This document shows positions 39,883 to 49,068 of a DNA stretch of 64,000 bases, in pieces. Position numbers and translations under genes: made by a program. The notes beneath the pieces were generated by a model. That model saw nothing but the letters and a program-made list of their open reading frames with translations. It was not told where the DNA came from and ran no database searches. Positions within the stretch are counted from its first letter, which is position 1. The number at the start of each line of letters is the position of its first letter. The stretch comes from Stenotrophomonas indicatrix. Its GTDB lineage: Bacteria; Pseudomonadota; Gammaproteobacteria; Xanthomonadales; Xanthomonadaceae. The stretch spans positions 4,028,001 through 4,092,000 of the forward strand of contig CP168152.1 in the NCBI GenBank assembly GCA_041545745.1, read 5' to 3'.

Positions 39883-40182
39883 TCAACCGTAGGCAGGATG
39901 ACTACCGGTAAGCACGCCCATCGAGAACGCGTAGCCCGCTTCTTCCAGCAACAGGCGCATGCGCAGTTCCGCGCGGCGCGGAACGCAGAGCCCGCTCGGT
40001 GCGTACAGCGCATAGACGAAGCCGGCGCCTTCCACGTGCTCGCGGCGGACCGAACAATTGTTGGTCTCGGCGGCATCGGACCACACGGCCCGCAGCTTCT
40101 CCGGGCCGATGGACTGACCGTTGCGCAGGCGGAACGTCAGCCAGCGCACGCCCAGCGGCGGATGGTAGGTCAGGTTAGCCAT
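39883..40182 (-). CDS. Hypothetical protein
   Basis: A 99-residue soluble protein (MANLTYHPPLGVRWLTFRL...). Its start overlaps the end of the upstream gene by 13 bases, so the two are translationally coupled. No recognised family. Confidence 0.55.
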   Translation of the reverse strand: MANLTYHPPLGVRWLTFRLRNGQSIGPEKLRAVWSDAAETNNCSVRREHVEGAGFVYALYAPSGLCVPRRAELRMRLLLEEAGYAFSMGVLTGSHPAYG

Positions 40183-40385
40183 TGCGCACCTTCAATGCGG
40201 CGGCGGAGATGGTTCAGGACGTCCGGTTGCAGATCGGGATGCTCATTGCGCGTGGACACCGGCAGATCGATGCGGACGGCGCCATTGACCAGCGCGGGAG
40301 GATCCGTGTGCAGGTCGATCCACCATCCATCGGGAAGGCGAAGCCCGCGTCCGTCCCTGTCATAGAGGTTGATCTGAAAAGACAT
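40170..40385 (-). CDS. Hypothetical protein coupled to the next gene
   Basis: A 71-residue protein starting MSFQINLYDRDGRGLRLPDGWWIDLHTDPP. GAGCG lies before this ATG. It overlaps the downstream hypothetical gene. No family recognised. Confidence 0.5.
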   Translation of the reverse strand: MSFQINLYDRDGRGLRLPDGWWIDLHTDPPALVNGAVRIDLPVSTRNEHPDLQPDVLNHLRRRIEGAQWLT

Positions 40386-40428
40386 GACGCTCGCTCCCAT
40401 CGGAACTCGAGCATACGCCTGCGCAATG

Positions 40429-40641
40429 TCACTCCATACTGCGACCCGCCAGTGCGGTCTCCTCGATCCGTTTCGCGCAGACGAAGACGAACGCCTCGTC
40501 CTGCTGCACCTTCAGGAACGAATCGAGCCAGCGCGCAGCAGCGCCGCGGTTGCCGATCACGCCGCCCAGTTCCTCGGTGAGGCAACGGGCACACTCCATG
40601 CCACCCGGACTGGGTGCCTGGCAGGCGCGGCATCGCGCCAT
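40429..40641 (-). CDS. Small zinc-ribbon-like hypothetical protein
   Basis: A 70-residue protein starting MARCRACQAPSPGGMECARC: two CxxC pairs that could bind zinc, followed by a helical part. AAGGA eight bases upstream decided this start over a longer frame. Function unknown. Confidence 0.5.
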   Translation of the reverse strand: MARCRACQAPSPGGMECARCLTEELGGVIGNRGAAARWLDSFLKVQQDEAFVFVCAKRIEETALAGRSME

Positions 40642-40791
40642 CGTCGTCGTCCTTGCCGGTCGGCACTGGTACATGATCTTCGTCATCAGGCTTACCGCAC
40701 GGGCATGGGATGGCATCAGCGCTCTTCCAGAACGTTGGATGGTTGGACAGAGGAAAGCCGCAGAATGTGCGGCCTCTTCTTTGCTTACTGC

Positions 40792-41013
40792 TCAGCGACG
40801 GGCGTCACGGCCCGGCTCGCTCTTCTGTTCCTGTCCGGACTTCTGCGGGACGCTCGGTTGCCCATCCTGCTGCTGTTCCTGCTGGCCTGGCTTGCCATCC
40901 TGCTTCTGCTCTCCCCCCAGTTCGTTGCCATCGGTCTGCCCCTGCTGGGCAACCTGCCTGGTATCGGTCGAGGCGTTTTTGCGGTAGGTCTGGCCTTGCG
41001 TGTTGTTGTTCAT
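40792..41013 (-). CDS. Low-complexity hydrophilic protein
   Basis: A 73-residue protein starting MNNNTQGQTYRKNAS, rich in Gln, Gly, Lys and Glu, with no hydrophobic core; predicted disordered. GGAG precedes the start. Disordered stress proteins of this kind occur in xanthomonads, but no family is recognised. Confidence 0.5.
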   Translation of the reverse strand: MNNNTQGQTYRKNASTDTRQVAQQGQTDGNELGGEQKQDGKPGQQEQQQDGQPSVPQKSGQEQKSEPGRDARR

Positions 41014-41180
41014 GTCTTGCTCCACCGCAGCGATCTGCTGCCACGCCACTGTGTGCTTCGGCCAGTTACGCAGCTGCATCGGATCACGCGAATAATGAAC
41101 AGCCACCATGAACAGCCGCTGGTGCACACGGGGTACTGACACGCAGAGGTATACGGTGGTGTTCAAACAGGAGAAGTCTC

Positions 41181-41483
41181 ATGGAACGCACCACCAACAA
41201 GGACTTCGTTGACGTCGAACGCGAGCTGCAGCACTGGCAGGCCGCATTCCAGACGGGCGATCTGCCCGCCATCAACTTCCGCCACGAGGTTGCGCCAGTG
41301 ATCCGCCTGGCGTGCGACATCTACGTCCGCAACCCACACGGCACGCGCACGGCGTGGCTCACTGATCTGCAGTCACGGCTCGCACTGCGCACCAGCCTGC
41401 GTGGCCACCCGGGGTCGGCTGAAATGGCGATGGGTTGCTGGGCGCGCCTGTCCGGGCCGGCATTGGTTCCGCAAGCGGGCTGA
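41181..41483 (+). CDS. Hypothetical protein
   Basis: A 100-residue protein (MERTTNKDFVDVERELQHWQ...), soluble, with AGGAGAAG before the ATG. No family recognised. Divergent from the disordered-protein gene. Confidence 0.5.
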   Translation: MERTTNKDFVDVERELQHWQAAFQTGDLPAINFRHEVAPVIRLACDIYVRNPHGTRTAWLTDLQSRLALRTSLRGHPGSAEMAMGCWARLSGPALVPQAG

Positions 41484-41501
41484 CACGCCCTTGCCGGCAG
41501 A

Positions 41502-41834
41502 TCACTCCTCGCCGGCGAGCTGGTTGCCTTCCTGCATCAGCTGATCGTTCAAGCGGTTCACCAGCGCAATGACCGCATCGGCCAGGGCGCGCGCATCGGC
41601 GATGGAGCCATGGAAGGCGATGCGGGTGCCCTCCACCTTCACTTCCGCCAATGAAAGCTGCGACGCCAGCGTCGCGCAGTGCTGCAGGAAGCGGTCAGTC
41701 CACTGCCCATCGGGCGCCTGGTCCAGCAGCGCAGTGATTGCTTCATCGGCAGTCGCATCCACCTGCTGGCGAAGCCGAGGCACGTCGAACCCAACGATCC
41801 GCGGCAATCTGGACGTGCTCACGTACTTCCCCAA
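41502..41834 (-). CDS. Hypothetical protein
   Basis: A 110-residue soluble helical protein (MGKYVSTSRLPRIVGFDVPRL...QLAGEE) with no signal peptide or TM. It converges on the preceding small gene. No family recognised. Confidence 0.45.
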   Translation of the reverse strand: MGKYVSTSRLPRIVGFDVPRLRQQVDATADEAITALLDQAPDGQWTDRFLQHCATLASQLSLAEVKVEGTRIAFHGSIADARALADAVIALVNRLNDQLMQEGNQLAGEE

Positions 41835-42016
41835 GGTGTGCAGAAGGGCAGTATCGCGTCACCGCGCACCCTGTGCGAACCGCGCCACGTGAACCATTCA
41901 TCCTGCCGGCCATGGCCTGCGTGACCAGAAAGCACCTGTGTCGATTCCAGGGCTCCTCGCACGTCGATGGAAGGAGGGCCGGCCGATGGTGGCGCCCAAC
42001 CGCGATGGAGATCCCG

Positions 42017-42658
42017 ATGACCCCGATCCTGACCGCATTCAAGCATTCACCGGACCGTGGCCAAGGCCTGGCCCGCGACATGCGCGTACGCTGGGCGCTG
42101 GAAGAACTGGGCGTGGCGTACGGCGTCCATCTGCTCTCTTTCGAGGAAATGAAGCGACCGGCACACCTGGCACGGCATCCCTTCGGGCAGATTCCTACTT
42201 ACGAGGATGAAGACCTGGTGCTGTTTGAATCAGGCGCGATTGTCCTGCACCTGGCCGAACAGCACCCCGGCTTGCTGCCCGCCGATGCGATCGCGCGCAT
42301 GCGTGCGATCACCTGGATGTTCGCCGCACTGAACACCGTCGAGCCGCCGATCGTCGAACGCTCCATGGCCTGGGTGCTGGAACGGGAGCAGCCTTGGTAT
42401 GCGCAACGTCTGGTGATGCTGGACGAGCGCGTACGCAGGCGACTGTGTGAGTTGTCCGCGCGACTGGGCGATGCGCCGTGGCTGGACGGAGACTTCAGCG
42501 CCGGCGACCTGTTGATGGTGTCGGTACTGCTGCGGCTGCACAGCAGCGGCATCGTCGGCGAGTATCCAAGCCTTGCGGCCTACGTTGACCGCGCGACCGC
42601 GCGGCCGGCGTACCAGCGCGCGTTCGCAGCGCAGCTGGCGGTGTTCCAGAACCTGTAG
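42017..42658 (+). CDS. Glutathione S-transferase
   Basis: A 213-residue GST: thioredoxin-like N-terminal domain with the conserved HPFGQIPTYEDEDLVLFESGAIVLHLAE (cis-Pro and glutathione-binding ES), and an all-helical C-terminal domain with DFSAGDLLMVSVL. The start MTPILTAFKHSP has GGAG nine bases upstream; longer frames were rejected. Its TAG stop lies in a truncated GTAG repeat at the border of the island. Confidence 0.87.
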   Translation: MTPILTAFKHSPDRGQGLARDMRVRWALEELGVAYGVHLLSFEEMKRPAHLARHPFGQIPTYEDEDLVLFESGAIVLHLAEQHPGLLPADAIARMRAITWMFAALNTVEPPIVERSMAWVLEREQPWYAQRLVMLDERVRRRLCELSARLGDAPWLDGDFSAGDLLMVSVLLRLHSSGIVGEYPSLAAYVDRATARPAYQRAFAAQLAVFQNL

Positions 42659-42674
42659 CTCTACGCCATGCGCG
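42655..42674. repeat. Truncated SMAG half-repeat at the island border
   Basis: GTAGCTCTACGCCATGCGC resembles the left arm of the SMAG copy at 35926 but its right arm is missing; IS3-type transposase sequence follows. GTAG again supplies the stop codon of the upstream gene. The insertion of IS material probably removed the other half. Confidence 0.45.
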
Positions 42675-43369
42675 GAGATCTCCGGAAGCAATACCGCAAG
42701 ATCACCCGGGAACTTCGTGAGGCCGGTGAACGTTGCAGCCGCCATCATGTTCGACGTCTGATGAAGGCAGAGGGAATAAGGGCAGAAATTGGCTACGGCA
42801 CCAAGCCGCGCCATCGAGGCGGTCCGCCTGGGATGGTTGAAAACGTCGTCAATCGCGACTTCTCGCCCGCTGCACCAAACAAGGTGTGGGTCACCGACAT
42901 CACATACATCCGAACCTACGAGGGCTGGATATTCCTGGCAGTGATCGTCGACCTTTACTCACGGCAAGTGGTTGGCTGGGCGATGCAGTCCCAGATGACC
43001 ACCGACCTTGTGCTACAGGCACTGGTATCGGCGGTGTGGAAGCGAAAGCCTGCTGCGGGCCTGATCATCCACTCTGACCAAGGCAGCCAGTTCACGAGCA
43101 GCGACTGGCTATCGTTGCTGAAGCAGCATGGCATGGTTCCAAGCATGATTCGGCGTGGAAACTGCCATGACAACGCGGTGGCTGAGAGCTTTTTCAGTGC
43201 ACTGAAGAAGGAGCGGATCAAGCGACGAATCTACCCGACCCGGGACGAGGCGCGCTCGGATGTATTCAATTACATCGAGATGTTTTACAACCCAATCCGA
43301 CGCCACGGTTCCGCTGGCAACCTGGCCCCTGTAGAGTTTGAACGGCGCTACGCGCAAAGCGGCTCATGA
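42668..43369 (+). pseudogene. IS3-family transposase OrfB, 5'-truncated
   Basis: 233 residues of an IS3-group OrfB. The DDE catalytic core is complete: VWVTDITYI (first Asp), IIHSDQGSQFTSSDW (second Asp) and NCHDNAVAESFFSALKKE (Glu), ending HGSAGNLAPVEFERRYAQSGS. The N-terminal helix-turn-helix part (about 45-60 residues) and OrfA are missing, so it is an immobile remnant. It marks the left border of the low-GC island. Confidence 0.85.
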
Positions 43370-43400
43370 ATGTCTACGGAAGTCTGGCCGGTCCACCGGA

Positions 43401-44108
43401 TCATCGGCCAGTCAGCTCACGCGTGGGCTTTCCTTGCTCATCAAGGAACCGCATCAACGCCTCTCCATTTGGTTGGACGACCAGCTCGAGACGAACGTTG
43501 CCCTTGGCATCGAGAAGTTCAAGGACAGAGTCTTGCTTTTCAGACTTTCCCAAGAAGACTCGACGCGTGATTGCAGCCTGCCCTTGCCGATGAAGCGATT
43601 CATCGACCGCGGAGAAGATTGGTCTTTTGAGGCCATCAGCCACATCGTTGAAGGAGAGGCCCCCGTAATGCCTGCCTTCTTCGTCCACACCCAGCAACTG
43701 CACCTGCTGGTCCTGTTGGTAACGGTCAAATGTCAAGCTCAACCCGCTCGATGGTTTCCCCAAAGATCCTTCGGCACCACTATAGATCAATCCGCCGCTT
43801 TCGGTTCCTTCGTCGTTGAAGAACAGCATGCCTGCAACATCACGTGGGTGGGCATGCTCTTCGTTGCGCACGATGGCGCCAGGGAACTTTGTGCGATTGG
43901 ACAGGCTGAGGCGGATTGTCCCATCTGGCTCGCGGATGTTGATGCGTTGAACATCCAGCACGTCCAAATCGGCATGTTTGTCTCGCTCCACCGAAGGGCG
44001 AGTCAGCACGATTGCAAACGTTGCGACAACGATGGCGGCAGCAAGATACAACTGGCGTCGCTGCAGCCTGTGAATCTTGAGCCTAATTTCTTCGTCGTAC
44101 TCGACCAT
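43401..44108 (-). CDS. Membrane-anchored hypothetical protein
   Basis: A 235-residue protein with one N-terminal TM helix (about 20-36) and a soluble domain with VLDVQRINIREPDGTIRLSLSN, AGMLFFNDEGTESGGLIYSG and a terminal LLDAKGNVRLELVVQPNGE repeat-like pattern of beta hairpins. Similar single-TM proteins occur scattered in proteobacteria; function unknown. Its stop lies close to the IS remnant, so a few C-terminal residues could be altered. Confidence 0.6.
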   Translation of the reverse strand: MVEYDEEIRLKIHRLQRRQLYLAAAIVVATFAIVLTRPSVERDKHADLDVLDVQRINIREPDGTIRLSLSNRTKFPGAIVRNEEHAHPRDVAGMLFFNDEGTESGGLIYSGAEGSLGKPSSGLSLTFDRYQQDQQVQLLGVDEEGRHYGGLSFNDVADGLKRPIFSAVDESLHRQGQAAITRRVFLGKSEKQDSVLELLDAKGNVRLELVVQPNGEALMRFLDEQGKPTRELTGR

Positions 44109-44689
44109 CCTAGATCGTCTCGCCCCTATTCAAGTGAATGCCCCATGCGCCATGTCCACTGGCAAATGCGTGATTCATCATCAGCCCCACAAGAGCCATT
44201 TGCTCGTGTCACACATGGGATCCAACGTTTTCATCGTGCCCCCGAATGCTAAGCGTAGAGGCGGAGGACATGACGTCGATCTGCGGTCTATGGAGGTAGA
44301 CCATACCAGTGCGTTAAGACAAATGGCACTCATTAAAGCGTGGTGTACATCACAAAGCTACAACGACGTAGCTCGTCTGCAACTCGCGAGGTGGTGAGCG
44401 CTCGCAAGCGTATCCGAGCTGATGATCGAACCAGCGAACATCGTCTCAACTGATCTTGGCATTGAGCGATGTCTAGTAGCAACTTCCGAATGCGCATTTT
44501 TTCCTCAACACACACAACAAAAAGTGTTGTCTCCTGCTGTGTTTACGCCCATTTGCAGCCCTGCGGTCATCTACGCTGAGAAATTTCCACTTGACGTTTT
44601 GCGACGATATGGTTTCTATTCGTCGCTCGACCACGCACACCTAGCTTGAGCAATGGAGTGCTGATCAATGCGTTTTTCAAGGAACGAAA
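44109..44689. other. Gene-free stretch before lanKC with possible promoter
   Basis: No convincing gene. A TTGACG (-35-like) at 44591-44596 followed at 17 bases by TTCTAT is a weak sigma-70 candidate. The lanKC start has AAGGAA five bases upstream. The stretch is lower in GC than flanking core DNA. Confidence 0.4.
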
Positions 44690-47407
44690 ATGAGCTACTT
44701 CGAGCATAGTCTTGTCCAATCGCGCTTCTTCGAGCCTATCGATGCGTACAAGCACAAAGACGACTGGCAAAGTCGAGTACGAGCTGCGCTGCCAGGGGAC
44801 TGGCAGCTGTTCCGTTCCTCATACTGGCTTCAAGCCATCGCACCAGGCGATGCATTTCCTGATCAGGGCTTCAAGCTTCACGTTGCGCCCGACTACGAGC
44901 GTATCGCCGAGCAAGTCGACAAGGTTCTCGAAGTGCTCGTCCAGATGGGAGCTTCATTCAAGATCGTTGCCGATGACTTCCTAGTCGAGCTGACCAACTC
45001 AAAGAACTTTCCGAGGACCGCGTCCGGCAAATTCGTCACGGTCTATCCCGTCGACGACTCACATTTCAAGCGCCTTGCTGAAGCCTTGGCAAGCGCAATG
45101 CACGGGTTCAATGGGCCCTACATCCTTACCGACCGACGCGTCCCTGGATCTGATGTAGTTTTCTATCGGTACGGCGGTTTGCGCAGCATTGTGGGTAGCA
45201 CAGAGGACGGTCGAGCCAAGCATCTCATCCGACGTCCTGATGGCGAACTGGTCGAGGATCGACGTGACCCATCGTTCTATCTACCCCCGTGGGTATCCGA
45301 TCCATTCGAAGGTCAGCACGCCGTGCCCGCTCATAATGAGTCAAATGATCCCGCTTTGCAGGGACGCTTTGAGGTCGAGTCAGCCTTGCACTTTTCCAAT
45401 AGCGGAGGGGTGTACAAGGCGAAGGATCGGCATGACGGACAGATGGTGGTCCTGAAAGAAGCGCGCCCACGCTGTGGTCTCCGATCAGGAGGCGCAAAGG
45501 GGCGCGCGGACGCGCAGCAGGCGTTAACGCGTGAATACGAAATACTGTGTCGGCTCGAAGACTTGGGGTGCGCTCCAAGGCCAATCCAGCTGTTTCAAGA
45601 GTGGGAGCATCTCTTTCTTGCGCAGGAGCTAATTGATTGCCCTACTTGGCAGTCATACTTCGCTCGAGAAGATATCTTTTTGGGACCATTCGTTAAGGGC
45701 TGGTGTCGTGTAGAGAGCTTCTTGCAGGTGCTTCCTCAGATCGTCCGCAATGCGGTGGAGATGCTTAGAAGGGTGCACAGGAGCGGCGTTGTGCTGGGCG
45801 ACCTTTCGCCCAACAACATCATGGTAAACCCCGACGACTTCACCATTCGAATCATCGATGTTGAGTCTGCGTCTCTCGGTGACCAGGAATCTGCTTGGAA
45901 CACGTACTGGGCAACGCGGGGTTATGGTCGCTCTGATCGGATGTCTCGAACTGAGGTCAGCCCACTTGATGACTGGTATGCACTGGGCAAATGTGTGATG
46001 AGCTCGGTGATCGCTCTTGAGGGCCTGACGATCGCTGAGGGGGATGAAGAGAGCCTCAGTGATTTGGAGTTGGCACAGTATCTTGTTGATACAACTGGAC
46101 TTCCGCACCTTGTCATTGATGTTATCACTGCATTGCTCAACGGCGACCCAGACTCGGCTCTAACGTTCCTGCAACGGCTCCAAGACTTCATTGAGCTGCC
46201 ACCTCCTCAACGTCGCCTGTCCGAACTTAGCTCGACGAAGCGAGATCCGTTGAAGTCGAGAGGGGCTGTCGACCTGAATGAGGTTGCGGACTTCATTTCT
46301 GAGACATATCGAGAGTCATCCAGGACAGAGTTCTGGCCCGCTGATCCTGGCCTTTACGCCTCAAATATGTGGAACCTCGCCCACGGAGCAACGGGCGTCG
46401 TGGCCTTCCTTGATCAGATGAAGCGCGGTACTCCCGACCGAGTCGACCGAGTGCTACGGTCAGCAAAGCTGGTCGAATGCACTGATGATATCGGGCTCTA
46501 CACGGGACTTTCGGGCATTAGTGCTTTTGCGGCAATGCGCGGTGACTACATCGCCACAGAGAGAGCAGTAGAGAAGATTGCGGAGAGCGCGTTCCGTTAC
46601 CGCGGCGCTGATATCGCGACCGGTGAGGCTGGCGTGGGCGTCGGAATGCTCAGTCTGCATAGGCTGACCGGGTCTGAGAAGGCGAAAGTCTGCGCCATGG
46701 GGAGCTTCCGCTACCTCCAACAGACAGCGATTCATGACGCCACGGGTGCCAGATGGCCGTCTAACGATGCCAAGAAAAATTCCTACTTTGGCTATGCTCG
46801 TGGTGGTGCGGGAATTGCCTTCTTCCTTGCGCAATACGCGGTGAGTGAAAAGTGTGAAGAGGCGGCAGTCCTGGCTAAGGACGCCTTGAAGTTCGTCATT
46901 TCAAATGGACTCTTGGACAAGAGAGGAGGCCTCCAATGGACTCCTCATGCGGATGACACGCGGCTAATGCCCTATTGGTCTCATGGCGCAGGCGGCGTCG
47001 GTGCTGTTCTGCTTCGTGTGGGAATGCAACTTGACGAGCCTTACTTTGTCGAACTTGCCAAATCCGTGGCAAGCTCAGCCTTCTCAAAGCTCTCTGTGTG
47101 CGTTGGGCAATTTGACGGATTGGCCGGTTGCCTTGAGTTCCAGACTGATCTTGTTCAACTGGCCGATCTTACCGAGGCGGCGTTCTATCAAGAGCAGCTT
47201 GTAGAGGGTATCGGTCTCTACTCAAGGCGGACACCGGAAGGTATTGCGTTTCCTGGCAACTTTGCCATGCGACTGAGCTGCGATTTTGCTACCGGCAGTG
47301 CCGGCGTGGGCGTGGCGCTTCGAAGGGCCGCACTGGGCGGCAGTCGCCCGCTGATGGACTTCGCACTTCCGTCAGCTGAGCTTTTCAGTGGGAGAGCGGT
47401 GGGATGA
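44690..47407 (+). CDS. Class III lanthipeptide synthetase (LanKC)
   Basis: A 905-residue trifunctional enzyme that should phosphorylate Ser/Thr of the precursor, eliminate phosphate to dehydro-residues, and form (methyl)lanthionine or labionin rings. Order: N-terminal lyase-like region (about 1-210); kinase (about 222-440) with catalytic Lys in VVLKEARP, loop VVLGDLSPNN and metal motif IRIIDVES; LanC-like cyclase (about 555-890) with repeated G-x-G helical-barrel motifs (LAHGATG, LYTGLSG, ATGEAGVG). The zinc ligands are absent: WSHG replaces WCHG and VCVGQFDG replaces the CHG motif. This separates class III from class IV. The exporter gene overlaps its stop (ATGA). Confidence 0.9.
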   Translation: MSYFEHSLVQSRFFEPIDAYKHKDDWQSRVRAALPGDWQLFRSSYWLQAIAPGDAFPDQGFKLHVAPDYERIAEQVDKVLEVLVQMGASFKIVADDFLVELTNSKNFPRTASGKFVTVYPVDDSHFKRLAEALASAMHGFNGPYILTDRRVPGSDVVFYRYGGLRSIVGSTEDGRAKHLIRRPDGELVEDRRDPSFYLPPWVSDPFEGQHAVPAHNESNDPALQGRFEVESALHFSNSGGVYKAKDRHDGQMVVLKEARPRCGLRSGGAKGRADAQQALTREYEILCRLEDLGCAPRPIQLFQEWEHLFLAQELIDCPTWQSYFAREDIFLGPFVKGWCRVESFLQVLPQIVRNAVEMLRRVHRSGVVLGDLSPNNIMVNPDDFTIRIIDVESASLGDQESAWNTYWATRGYGRSDRMSRTEVSPLDDWYALGKCVMSSVIALEGLTIAEGDEESLSDLELAQYLVDTTGLPHLVIDVITALLNGDPDSALTFLQRLQDFIELPPPQRRLSELSSTKRDPLKSRGAVDLNEVADFISETYRESSRTEFWPADPGLYASNMWNLAHGATGVVAFLDQMKRGTPDRVDRVLRSAKLVECTDDIGLYTGLSGISAFAAMRGDYIATERAVEKIAESAFRYRGADIATGEAGVGVGMLSLHRLTGSEKAKVCAMGSFRYLQQTAIHDATGARWPSNDAKKNSYFGYARGGAGIAFFLAQYAVSEKCEEAAVLAKDALKFVISNGLLDKRGGLQWTPHADDTRLMPYWSHGAGGVGAVLLRVGMQLDEPYFVELAKSVASSAFSKLSVCVGQFDGLAGCLEFQTDLVQLADLTEAAFYQEQLVEGIGLYSRRTPEGIAFPGNFAMRLSCDFATGSAGVGVALRRAALGGSRPLMDFALPSAELFSGRAVG

Positions 47408-49068
47408 AGGCTGGATCGTTCGGTCGCCTTATGCGGACTGCCAGCTACTGTTTCGCTTTTCCCTTTAGAAACATGCGGACTGCTCGGCACGCGCTAGTCT
47501 GGGTGTTCGTACTTCACTCCCTCGTTACCTTCTCCTGGTCCTTTGCAGATCCATTCATTCAAAGGTTCATGATTGACCAGCTCGTCGCCCGGAACATCGA
47601 GATGTTCCTGGCGGCGGTCCTCACGGCCTTCGCCTTGTATATCGGAATGTACTGGCTGGGATGGCGCACAGTGCTACTAAGGGCGGATGTGGACAGGGTG
47701 CTATCCGCACTGCTGATGGATCGCGCCATGTCTTCGCTTTACGCCCATCCGCCTAGGCGGGGCTCGCAGGGAGGTGATCTCGTCAGTCGCGTTATGAATG
47801 AGCCAGCACAACTATCGGGCACCGCAACCTTCGCGCTCGAGATGTTTGGAATAGTGCTGACGTTCTGCTTCTCCGTGGTCTTCTGCGCTTTCGTATCTAT
47901 CTACGCCATCTTGCCGTTGCTGCTCTTGCTTCCGGTGGTCATAGTCGTTGTCATGCGCGACGCCAATCGTGCGCATGGCGCGTCAATACGAGTTGAAAGA
48001 CGCAAAGCAGAGGCGACCTCGGAGCTTACGCAAACCCTGGCGTCAATGGCTCTGTTCGTGCCTTTCAGGCTCTTGGGGCGAGTACGCAGAGGCGTTAGTA
48101 GGAGCTTCTCAAAGTACCGCTGGGAGAACCGCGAGATGTTGGCAGGTCGCGCGCGTGTCAATCGAAACGCTCGGATGTCGATGTCGGCCGTAGAGGTACT
48201 TATTTTCGCTGCCGTGGCATTTGTTGTGATACAGAAAGATCTGAGTATTGGATCCTACTTTGGGCTGACCGCAGCATACTGGCGACTACTGAACTCAGTA
48301 CGCGACATGGCCGAACGCATGCCCATGGTGGCAGTGCATTATGGTCGCATCCGCAGATACGAACGGTTCTGTGGGCGCACCCCGGGCCGCTGGCTATCGA
48401 CCGCGAGTGGCAATGAGTACTCGGAATTGAGGGTGCGAGGCCTAGTAACTGGGCGATACGACGGCACAACACGGCAATTGACCGTTGATCTTGCACCGAG
48501 CCAAAGATTGGTTGTAACGGGTGCTAATGGCGCAGGAAAGACGACTTTTCTCAATGCCTTAAGTTGCCCAAGCAGCGATCAAGTTGGACATTTGCAGGTT
48601 CCAGGTCCAATGTCACTGGTAGTCAGCCCGCCAGCCTTCCCCGTTCTATCCATCTCGCGTTTGTTAAAGCTCGACCTGTTGGGTGACGAGGCTATTCAAG
48701 AAATCAGGGAGCTGGCGAGCGAGCTTGGGCTTGATCCAGGTCGGTTTGATGAATGCCCCCAAGGTTGGTCTGATGGCGAAAAGCGCAGATTGGGCGTCCT
48801 TCTGGCGCTAAGCAAAAAAGCGGCGATCTACGTCTTTGATGAGCCACTGTCAGGCTTAGAGAGTGCTGCCAAATCGAGAATCATGAAGGTCATTATTGAT
48901 CGAACCAAGACGGCAATTTTGGTGGTGACCCTGCACGAACCCGAGCTTGTAACGCTCTTCACGCATCACTTGGACATGTCGGGCAACACCGGCGATGGTG
49001 ATTTGACGCCTACCAAATTTGAAGAATTGCCAATCTCGACACCACGTGCTGTCCAGATTGGCGTATGA
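47404..49068 (+). CDS. Lanthipeptide ABC exporter (TMD-NBD fusion)
   Basis: A 554-residue half-transporter: about six TM helices in residues 25-320 and a C-terminal ATPase with Walker A GANGAGKT (about 373-380), signature QGWSDGEKRR (LSGGQ variant) and Walker B IYVFDEP. It lacks the N-terminal C39 peptidase domain of LanT-type bifunctional exporters, so leader removal needs another protease. The short NBD (about 190 residues) is compressed. It is coupled to lanKC by a 4-base overlap and followed by the precursor genes. Confidence 0.87.
   Translation: MKAGSFGRLMRTASYCFAFPFRNMRTARHALVWVFVLHSLVTFSWSFADPFIQRFMIDQLVARNIEMFLAAVLTAFALYIGMYWLGWRTVLLRADVDRVLSALLMDRAMSSLYAHPPRRGSQGGDLVSRVMNEPAQLSGTATFALEMFGIVLTFCFSVVFCAFVSIYAILPLLLLLPVVIVVVMRDANRAHGASIRVERRKAEATSELTQTLASMALFVPFRLLGRVRRGVSRSFSKYRWENREMLAGRARVNRNARMSMSAVEVLIFAAVAFVVIQKDLSIGSYFGLTAAYWRLLNSVRDMAERMPMVAVHYGRIRRYERFCGRTPGRWLSTASGNEYSELRVRGLVTGRYDGTTRQLTVDLAPSQRLVVTGANGAGKTTFLNALSCPSSDQVGHLQVPGPMSLVVSPPAFPVLSISRLLKLDLLGDEAIQEIRELASELGLDPGRFDECPQGWSDGEKRRLGVLLALSKKAAIYVFDEPLSGLESAAKSRIMKVIIDRTKTAILVVTLHEPELVTLFTHHLDMSGNTGDGDLTPTKFEELPISTPRAVQIGV

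Noticed and set aside
44109..44689. Several short frames in the gap before lanKC.
   Set aside because: All under 110 codons, with no ribosome site, no family motif and overlapping one another.
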